Source: Pseudomonadota bacterium (GTDB lineage Bacteria; Pseudomonadota; Alphaproteobacteria; Rhizobiales; Xanthobacteraceae). Taken from it: a DNA stretch of 14,276 bases. The number at the start of each line of letters is the position of its first letter. The first letter of the stretch is position 1. Position numbers and translations under genes: made by a program. The DNA lies in NCBI GenBank assembly GCA_023442085.1, contig JAEZMT010000326.1:1-14276 (forward strand). The letters are read 5' to 3'. The notes under the pieces were generated by a model. The model was given only the letters and a program-made list of their open reading frames with translations. It was not told where the DNA came from and ran no database searches. Of this stretch, positions 6,192-12,430 are shown one piece after another.

Positions 6192-8891
6192 TCACGCCTC
6201 CCGGCACGCGCCCGCCAGCGCCACCGGCACGCCGTTGCCCGCATGGGCCAGCGCGGCCGCCTCCGCGATGGGGATCGGCCGGCCGAGCAGGAAGCCCTGG
6301 GCCTCGGCGCAGGAGGTGCAGGCCACCAGCGCCCACTGGTCCTCGGTCTCGATGCCCTCGGCGACGGTGGCGATGCCGAGCCGGCTGGTGAGCACGGTGA
6401 TGGCCTCGACGATGGCGGCGCTGGCGGAGCCTTCGGTGGCGTCCTGGATGAACGAGCGGTCGATCTTGATCTTGTCGAGGGGCAGCTGACGCAGCCGGCT
6501 GAGGCTGGAATAGCCGGTGCCGAAATCGTCGAGCACGATCCGCACCCCCATCTGGCGCAGCCGCTGCAGCACGGCGAGGCTCGCCTGCTCGCTCTCGAAC
6601 AGGGCGCTCTCGGTGATCTCGCATTCGAGCCGCCCCGGCGGCAGTCCGGCGTCGCGCAGCGCCCCCTCCACCGTGTTGATCACGTCGCCGAAGGCGAGCT
6701 GCACCGGCGAGAGGTTCACCGCCACCTTCAGCCCGCCCGGCAAGGCGGCGATGTCCGCCACCGCCCGCCGCATGACGAAGGCGCCGATCTCGACGATGCT
6801 GCGCGTGTCCTCGGCCAGGGGCACGAAGGCTGACGGGTCGATGGGGCCCCGGCGCGGGTGGTTCCAGCGCAGCAGCGCCTCGAAGCCCGTGAGCGCGCCG
6901 GTGGCCACCGAGAAGATCGGCTGGTAGGCGAGGTCGAACTGGTTTTCCGCCAGCGCCTGCTTGATGTCCTGCTCCATCTCCAGCCGGGCGCGCAGGTGGG
7001 TGTCCATCTCCGGCTCGAACACGCATGCGGTGCCGCGACCCCAGGCCTTGGCCCGGTAGAGGGCGAGGTCGGCCTGCTTGAGCAGGGTGTCGGCATCCGT
7101 CCAGGCCGCCTCGGCCACGGAGATGCCGACGCTGACGCTGATGGAGAGGGTGTGGCCGAGCGCCGAATAGGGCTCGCCGAGCAAGGCGATGATGCGCTCC
7201 GCCAGCGCCGTCGCCGCCTCCGGCTGGCGCGGGCCGACGCAGATGACGGCGAACTCGTCGCCGCTGAGCCGCGCCACCATGTCGGTGGCCGGCACGCAGC
7301 CGGTGAGCCGGCTGGCGACCATGCGCAGCAGCGCATCGCCGACCGGATGGCCGAGGGTGTCGTTGACGTCCTTGAAGCGGTCGAGGTCGAGATAGAGCAG
7401 GGCCATGGCCTCGCCCCGTTCGGCGGCCTGGTAGAGCGCCTTGCCGATGCGCTCGCGGAACACCACCCGGTTGGGCAGGCCGGTGAGGTCGTCGTGATGG
7501 GCAAGGAAGCGGATGCGCCCCTCGCGCTCGATCAGCGCCACGTTCTGCCGCTGCGCCTCCGCCGCCGCCTCGTTGGCGCGCAAATTCGCCTCGGCCAGTT
7601 CCGCCTGCACCTTCTTGAGGGCGGTGATGTCGGTGCGCAGGGCCACGACGCCGCCGTCCGCCGTGCGGCGGTCCGTCATCAGCACCCATCGGCCGTCGGA
7701 GAGCCTGCGTTCCACCGGGGTATGCTGCGGCCGATGCCAGCCGATGCGGCGGGCCAGCGCGTCGGCGCTCGCCGGTACGGTATCGGAGGGCAGCGAGGAC
7801 GCGAGGCTCGCCCGCATGATGTCCTCGAAGCGCGCGCCCACCACCAGATAGGGCGCGGTGATGGTGAACAGCTCGCGGTAGCGCTGGTTGCAAGCCACCA
7901 GCCGATCCTCGGCGTCCCACAGGGCGAAGCCGTCGGACATGGCCTCCACCGCATTGGCGAGCACGGCGCTGGCGCGGGCGCGCTCGGCGTCCACCTTCTC
8001 GCGCTGGCGCAGTGCCAGGAACATCGCGCCGGCGAAGGCCGTCACCAGAACCCCGCCCATGGCCGCCGCCGCGACCATGCGGTCGCGGTCCAGCCGCCAG
8101 GGGGCGAGCACCTCGGCGAGATCGATGACGAGCGCCACGCGCAGGTCGCCGGTCAGGGAGGTGCGCACCACCGCCAGTTCCGCCCCACCGCCGGCATTGG
8201 AGGTCACGAAGGCCTTGCCGTCGGGGGGGTGTGTTCCGAGCGCCCCCGGATGCCACTCGCCGATGGCCAGTTCATCATGGGGCAGCGAGGCCACCAACTG
8301 GCCGGTCGGTCGTTCGATGCGGATGCGCGTCCCGGGCGCGAGGCCGGTTTCGGCCAGCACCTTCATGAGGGCGAGGATCGGCACGTCGGCCAAGGCGATC
8401 ACGCCGCCCCATCCGGGCACCGTCCGCGCGGCGTACAGGGACCAGTCCCCGCTCACGGGATTCTGGACGGGCCCCAGCAACGCGGCGGGCTGGAGCCCGG
8501 AGAGGCTTGTGGCGATCGGCAGCGAGCGCAGCGCGCCGCGCGGACGCGCGGACGCGATGATGTCGCCCTCGGGCGACACCAGCATCAGGTCGCGGAAGGC
8601 GGTGATCTGCAGGTTCAGGCCCCGCAGCAGCTCGCTGGCGGCCGGCGAGGTCGGGGCGACCCCGGCCGCCGTGAACAGCGGTCGCATGGTGGCGAGCGCG
8701 CTGTGGACCTGCAGCAGCTGGCGATTGAGCGCATTCTCCACCGCTTGCGCGGAGCGTTCCAGGTCGGCGTCCGCCGCGAGCTTCGTGGCCTCAAGCCCGC
8801 GATGGGCGAGCAACGCCGTCCCGACGCCGAGCAGCCCCAAGATGACGATGGTTCCGGCGATGACGGATAGCTTGAGGCGGTGCCAGATCAT
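6192..8891 (-). CDS. Membrane-bound PAS-GGDEF-EAL c-di-GMP enzyme with periplasmic sensor domain
   Basis: An 899-residue protein. Order: transmembrane helix 8-30, periplasmic domain about 31-268 (Cache/CHASE-like size, not assigned), transmembrane helix about 272-294, PAS (PAS_7-like, DGFALWDAEDRLVACNQRYRELF) about 305-425, an Ala/Glu-rich linker likely to be coiled coil (about 425-460), GGDEF about 460-625, EAL about 635-885. The GGDEF signature is SGDEF (543-547), a variant of GGDEF; the DDLTGLPNR and DLDRFKDVND motifs are intact. The inhibitory RxxD site just upstream is absent (PATD at 534-537). The EAL domain keeps its key residues: EALLRW (E671), NLSP (726-729), ECEITES, DDFGTGYSS (788-796), KIKIDRSF, AEGIE (844-848) and QGFLLGRP. 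It is thus a likely active c-di-GMP phosphodiesterase, with cyclase activity uncertain. It follows the DctP-type binding protein gene by 85 bases on the same strand, which suggests a shared signal. ATG 8891 places the first helix correctly, without a clear Shine-Dalgarno. Confidence 0.93.
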   Translation of the reverse strand: MIWHRLKLSVIAGTIVILGLLGVGTALLAHRGLEATKLAADADLERSAQAVENALNRQLLQVHSALATMRPLFTAAGVAPTSPAASELLRGLNLQITAFRDLMLVSPEGDIIASARPRGALRSLPIATSLSGLQPAALLGPVQNPVSGDWSLYAARTVPGWGGVIALADVPILALMKVLAETGLAPGTRIRIERPTGQLVASLPHDELAIGEWHPGALGTHPPDGKAFVTSNAGGGAELAVVRTSLTGDLRVALVIDLAEVLAPWRLDRDRMVAAAAMGGVLVTAFAGAMFLALRQREKVDAERARASAVLANAVEAMSDGFALWDAEDRLVACNQRYRELFTITAPYLVVGARFEDIMRASLASSLPSDTVPASADALARRIGWHRPQHTPVERRLSDGRWVLMTDRRTADGGVVALRTDITALKKVQAELAEANLRANEAAAEAQRQNVALIEREGRIRFLAHHDDLTGLPNRVVFRERIGKALYQAAERGEAMALLYLDLDRFKDVNDTLGHPVGDALLRMVASRLTGCVPATDMVARLSGDEFAVICVGPRQPEAATALAERIIALLGEPYSALGHTLSISVSVGISVAEAAWTDADTLLKQADLALYRAKAWGRGTACVFEPEMDTHLRARLEMEQDIKQALAENQFDLAYQPIFSVATGALTGFEALLRWNHPRRGPIDPSAFVPLAEDTRSIVEIGAFVMRRAVADIAALPGGLKVAVNLSPVQLAFGDVINTVEGALRDAGLPPGRLECEITESALFESEQASLAVLQRLRQMGVRIVLDDFGTGYSSLSRLRQLPLDKIKIDRSFIQDATEGSASAAIVEAITVLTSRLGIATVAEGIETEDQWALVACTSCAEAQGFLLGRPIPIAEAAALAHAGNGVPVALAGACREA

Positions 8892-8976
8892 TCGAGGGCA
8901 TCATTCGCCAGGCTTGAGGGCACTGCGGGGATGCCTGAGGGATCGCGGTCGGTCCGGTTTTCCCGGTAGGGCGCAA

Positions 8977-10020
8977 TCACTCGGCTTTGGCTGTCGTGGC
9001 ATGCAACTCAGCAAGATAGGCATTCCAGGCATTGGCGCAAGCCGGGCCACATCGCTCGATCCACCGCGGCAGGATGATGCCGGACAAGAGGTTCAGGCGG
9101 CGGGCGGCGTCCGCCTCGGACTTCGGAGTCACCACCAGCCGCCGCGCCTGGGGGCGACCGCAGGCGATGGCGCCCGTGTTGCAGTCGAGACCGCGCATGG
9201 TGTCCGCGTCCGCCTGCTGCCAGATCCGCCCCTCGAGGCCCGCGAGGCCGGCGCGGATCTGCGTTCGCACGTCCTCCGGCAGCGCCCCCCAGGCGGTCAC
9301 ATTGGCTCCGAAGAAGGACAGGCCCCAGCTGATCGCCATGCCATGGACATGGGTGGTGACGTCGCCGAGGCCGATCTCGTAGCCGCTGAGGGTGCCGGTG
9401 ATGGCGCAGTCCACCACCCCCTGCCGCACCGCGTCCACCACATCCGCGAACGGCACCACCACGGGAATGGCGCCGAGCGCCTTCATCAGGTCGGACTGGG
9501 CCACCGAGGAGGTGCGGACGCGGCGCCCCGCCATGTCGTCGAGGCCCCGGAAGGCGGAGCGGCAGAACAGCACCTGCGCCGGATAGGCGTAGATGGCCAG
9601 CAGCTCGATGTCCCATTTTTCGCGCAGGAGGGTCACAAGGTGGGCGCGGAAGGCGGCCACCGTCTTTTTCAGCGTGGCCATGTCCGGATTGAGGATGGGC
9701 AGGTCCACCGCATTGAGCTCGGGCTCCTCCGCCGAGACCACGGAAAGCAGGCCCGTGCCGAACGGAACCACGCCGAGCTGCATGAGCCGGAGCATCTCCT
9801 GTCCGCGCAGGCCGCCGCCGTCATTGGGGGTGATGGTCGCAATCACCCGCCCGCCGGTGCGCTCGGTGATCTCGCGCTCCCAGAAGGGCTGCTCCAGCCG
9901 GGTGAACTGGGTGACGCCGGCGAGGCCGCCCACCACCTGCAGCCGGATGGGCTGATTCTCCGCCGCGACGGAGGCGCACATCCAGGCGAGTGAAAAGAAT
10001 GTTACCACCAAGGCGCGCAT
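8977..10020 (-). CDS. TRAP transporter DctP-family periplasmic substrate-binding protein (orphan)
   Basis: A 347-residue exported protein. The signal peptide is MRALVVTFFSLAWMCASVAA with likely cleavage after residue 20. The mature part shows the DctP core: LDDMAGRRVRT (160-170) with the arginine region that clamps the carboxylate in this family, ALGAIPVVVPFADVVDAVRQGVVDCAITG (181-209, in two parts), HVHGMAISWGLSFFGANVTAW (224-244) and LPEDVRTQIR. There are six cysteines in the mature chain (153, 205, 280, 287, 324, 328), unusually many; C280/C287 and C324/C328 could form local disulfides. I chose ATG 10020 for the compact signal peptide. ATG 10077, with GAGGG just upstream, would add 19 basic residues and remains possible; the frame opens at 10200. 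No DctQ or DctM permease is adjacent; the next gene, 85 bases on, is the GGDEF-EAL receptor. A sensory role is inferred; the fold family is clear though divergent. Confidence 0.82.
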   Translation of the reverse strand: MRALVVTFFSLAWMCASVAAENQPIRLQVVGGLAGVTQFTRLEQPFWEREITERTGGRVIATITPNDGGGLRGQEMLRLMQLGVVPFGTGLLSVVSAEEPELNAVDLPILNPDMATLKKTVAAFRAHLVTLLREKWDIELLAIYAYPAQVLFCRSAFRGLDDMAGRRVRTSSVAQSDLMKALGAIPVVVPFADVVDAVRQGVVDCAITGTLSGYEIGLGDVTTHVHGMAISWGLSFFGANVTAWGALPEDVRTQIRAGLAGLEGRIWQQADADTMRGLDCNTGAIACGRPQARRLVVTPKSEADAARRLNLLSGIILPRWIERCGPACANAWNAYLAELHATTAKAE

Positions 10021-10232
10021 CCGCGCCACACGCTGCAGAACCGCCCCAGCCCTGCCGCCTCGCCCCTTTAACCCCATCCGCCCTCGTCCCGCCCGCATCG
10101 TCCGGCCTCGCCGTCTGGCAGCCGCCCGGTCCGGGCCGCAACGCCCGGAAGGGATGTTTCCAGGGGAGAGTGAGCGCAGGAGGGGGATCGGCGCAAGCAC
10201 AAGCTTTACGCTAGTAGCCCGGCGTTCCGCGC

Positions 10233-10739
10233 TCAGGCGGCGGGGCCGCGTTGGCCCTTCTCATATTTGCGCACAACCCGTTCCCGCTTCAGCCGCGACA
10301 AGCGCTGCAGCCAGAAGATGCCGTCCAGCTGGTCGCACTCGTGCTGATGGCAGACCGCGCGCAGGCCCTCCGCCTCCTCCTCCGCGAGAGCGCCGGACAG
10401 GGTGCGGTACCGGACGCGGACGCGGGCATGGCGCTCCACCTCCTCGCTCGCCCCCGGCATGGAGACGCTGCCCTCCGCATGGCGGATCATCTCCGGCGAG
10501 GACCAGACGATCTCGGGGTTGATGTAGGTGGCGGCTTCCTCTGCCGGCGACAGCTCCAGCACCACCACCCGCGTGAGCACGCCCACATGGGGCGCGGTGA
10601 TGCCGATGCCCGGTGCCGCGCGCATCGTGTCGAGGAGGTCGGCGGCAAGAGCTTCGAGCGCGGCGTCGAACACCGTCACCGGCGCCGCCGCCTGCCGCAG
10701 GCGCGGGTCGGGAAACTTCACGATCTGCCGCACCGCCAT
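10233..10739 (-). CDS. Peptide deformylase-like protein with altered metal site
   Basis: A 168-residue member of the polypeptide deformylase family, which normally removes the formyl group from nascent N-terminal methionine using a metal held by Cys and two His. The fold-wide motifs are recognisable but changed: motif 1 is GIGITAPH (44-51; canonical GxGxAAxQ), motif 2 is EGSVSMPG (89-96; canonical EGCxS, so the ligand Cys is Ser91), and motif 3 is HECDQ (133-137; canonical HExDH, so the second ligand His is Gln137). His133 and Glu134 remain. It ends in a basic tail (LSRLKRERVVRKYEKGQRG). I recall similar EGSVS/HExDQ paralogues in other alphaproteobacteria, so this looks like a conserved subfamily and not a decayed gene. 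ATG 10739 has GGAGGA four bases upstream; the frame opens at 10826. It is on the same strand as, and 214 bases beyond, the ClC gene. Classical deformylase activity is doubtful. Confidence 0.88.
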   Translation of the reverse strand: MAVRQIVKFPDPRLRQAAAPVTVFDAALEALAADLLDTMRAAPGIGITAPHVGVLTRVVVLELSPAEEAATYINPEIVWSSPEMIRHAEGSVSMPGASEEVERHARVRVRYRTLSGALAEEEAEGLRAVCHQHECDQLDGIFWLQRLSRLKRERVVRKYEKGQRGPAA

Positions 10740-10743
10740 GGCA

Positions 10744-10749
10744 TCCTCC
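10744..10749 (-). promoter_or_regulatory. Shine-Dalgarno deciding the deformylase-like start
   Basis: GGAGGA on the minus strand, four bases before ATG 10739. It rejects the upstream starts (to 10826), which would add 29 residues before the conserved MAVRQIVKFPDPRL beginning. Confidence 0.65.
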
Positions 10750-10870
10750 GTACCCCGTCTCTCTGCCCGCCGTGGGGGACGGATGGGGTCTCCCGCTGTG
10801 CGTGGGATGATGTAATTGAATACCACCTTCCCAAGGTCGGGGCGATGGCGGGCGGAGTTGCCGACCCGGC

Positions 10871-10902
10871 AAAATTCGAACCGCTCCCGAATGGGTTCCG
10901 AA
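10871..10902 (-). terminator. Candidate intrinsic terminator after the ClC gene
   Basis: Read on the minus strand, TTCGGAACC (10902-10894) can pair with GGTTCGAA (10882-10875), eight base pairs with one bulged G and an 11-base loop, followed directly by TTTT (10874-10871). It stands 51 bases after the ClC stop and 131 bases before the deformylase-like start. The T run is short and the stem only moderately strong, so this is tentative. If real, it would give the deformylase-like gene its own promoter in the remaining upstream sequence. Confidence 0.4.
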
Positions 10903-10953
10903 TCCCCCCGATACCCCCGGTGCTACCGCACCCGAACTGCCCGATATCGGCGG

Positions 10954-12318
10954 CTATTGGGGGCGCCGCTCGCGCTCGTCCCAGCCGCCGATGGCCTCCT
11001 GCTCCGGCTCCGGAGGACGCGGGGTTCCGGCGAGGCGGAGGGTGCGGTCGAGCAGCACCTCGTAGATCGGCTTGCCACCAAGTCCTTCTGCCACAAGGTT
11101 TGCGGTGACGCAGGTGAGGATGGTCGGCACCAGAAGGTCATAGGCGCCGGTCAGCTCCGCCACCAGCACCATTCCCACCAGCGGCGCCCGCACGGTCGCC
11201 GAGAACAGCCCGCCCATCGCCGCGATCCCGCAAGCCGCAAGCATCTGGGGCGGAAGGGGAAAAAGGCTTCCGAGCAAGGTCGCGAACAACACCCCGACCG
11301 CCGTCGCCAGCGCCAGGATGGGGGCGAAGATGCCACCGGGAATACCGGTGGAATAGCTCGCCATGGTCATGACGAAGCGGATCAGCACGATCCCCGCCAA
11401 AGTCAGCGCCGGCAACCCCATGCCCGGCAACGACACCGCCAGCAGTTCCCCCCCGAACGTCGCCTCCGGCCGCAGCACCAGCAACGGCCCCACCGCCGCG
11501 CCGACCGCCACCGGCAGGAGATAGGGCGAGACCTTCAAGGCGAGGCGCCGAGCCGTATCAAGGGAGAAAACGAGGGCCGCGTTGAAGGCGATGCCCACCA
11601 CGCCAAGCACGGCGCCAAGCCCGATGAATGCTGGCAAAAGGTGGAGCGGCACCGCGGATACGGTCATCTGCATGTCCGGCTCCGTGCCGCCCACGACCTG
11701 GGCCACGACGGCGCTCGCCACCGAGCAGATGATGACCGCGCTGTAGGTCCGCAGGCCATAAGGAAACTGCCGCCGCGTCTCCTCGATGACGAACAGGATC
11801 GCCGCCAGCGGCGCGTTGAAGGCCGCCGCCAGACCCGCCGCCGCGCCTGCCGCCAGAAGGCCCCGGCCGTCGCGCGTGCCGAGCCCGGCGGCATCCGAGA
11901 TGGCCTTGGCGATGGACGCGCCCATATGGATGGTCGGCCCTTCCCGGCCCGCCACCAATCCGGACCCGAGGGCGAGGACACCGCCGACGAACTTCACCGG
12001 CAGCACCCGTTTCCAGCGCACCTCGCGCAGGCCTTCCAGCGCGCCTTCGATCTCCTGCACGCCGGAGCCAGCGGCCTCGGGCGCGAAGCGGCGCACCAGG
12101 AAGACCGACAGCGCCACCATCAGCGCGGCCCCGACCGAGAGCGCGGCATAGAGCGCCGGCCCTTGGAAATGCTCACGCAGCAGCAGCGGCCACTCGCCCG
12201 CTTTCTCCGTTGCCCAGTGGAAGCCGGAGCCTACGCCGCCGGCGATGAAGCCCACCAGAGCGGCAAGGATGTAATAGACGATGTCGCGCGGCTTCTGGGC
12301 GGGTTCGGCGTTTGTCAC
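10954..12318 (-). CDS. ClC-family chloride channel / H+-Cl- antiporter
   Basis: A 454-residue polytopic inner-membrane protein of ordinary bacterial ClC length. Motifs in order: GSGVQEIEGAL (84-94; canonical GSGIP, with Ser85 kept and Gln88 replacing Pro), GREGPTIHMG (124-133) with gating glutamate E126, NAPLAAILFVIEE (168-180) with the internal proton glutamate position E180, GIPGGIFAP (325-333), and ELTGAY (388-393) with the central pore tyrosine Y393. Keeping both glutamates marks it as a proton-coupled antiporter and not a passive channel. There are no C-terminal CBS domains; the tail is short and charged. No ATG lies near the N-terminus; the start is GTG 12318 with GAGG six bases before it. 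The gene lies 112 bases after the ABC transporter gene on the same strand. Likely roles are acid resistance or ionic homeostasis; anion preference (chloride or other) is not certain. Confidence 0.94.
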   Translation of the reverse strand: MTNAEPAQKPRDIVYYILAALVGFIAGGVGSGFHWATEKAGEWPLLLREHFQGPALYAALSVGAALMVALSVFLVRRFAPEAAGSGVQEIEGALEGLREVRWKRVLPVKFVGGVLALGSGLVAGREGPTIHMGASIAKAISDAAGLGTRDGRGLLAAGAAAGLAAAFNAPLAAILFVIEETRRQFPYGLRTYSAVIICSVASAVVAQVVGGTEPDMQMTVSAVPLHLLPAFIGLGAVLGVVGIAFNAALVFSLDTARRLALKVSPYLLPVAVGAAVGPLLVLRPEATFGGELLAVSLPGMGLPALTLAGIVLIRFVMTMASYSTGIPGGIFAPILALATAVGVLFATLLGSLFPLPPQMLAACGIAAMGGLFSATVRAPLVGMVLVAELTGAYDLLVPTILTCVTANLVAEGLGGKPIYEVLLDRTLRLAGTPRPPEPEQEAIGGWDERERRPQ

Positions 12319-12324
12319 GCGGGG

Positions 12325-12328
12325 CCTC
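12325..12328 (-). promoter_or_regulatory. Ribosome binding site for the ClC GTG start
   Basis: GAGG on the minus strand, six bases before GTG 12318. It decides the start in a frame that is open much further upstream, across the ABC transporter gene, but has no nearby ATG. Confidence 0.5.
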
Positions 12329-12430
12329 GGGGCGGGGCAGCTGAGCAGCCTGATGCACTGCAGCAACAGACTTAGCTGACCCGCGCCGTGGGGAGCAAGG
12401 CCGTTCGACCTCCCGCCTGCTTCGTCCTGT

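Noticed and set aside
6858..8870. Plus-strand open frame (670 codons) and other-frame minus frame 6163-8256 over the GGDEF-EAL gene
   Set aside because: Both are low-complexity shadows; the 899-codon frame carries all recognisable domains with intact motifs.
10021..10200. N-terminal extension of the DctP-like protein to 10200
   Set aside because: It would place 60 Arg/Gly/Pro-rich residues before a canonical signal peptide. Only the shorter alternative at 10077 remains plausible.
10816..12375. Plus-strand open frame (519 codons) opposite the ClC gene
   Set aside because: The translation is Arg/Gln/His-rich without motifs and is antisense to an intact ClC protein.
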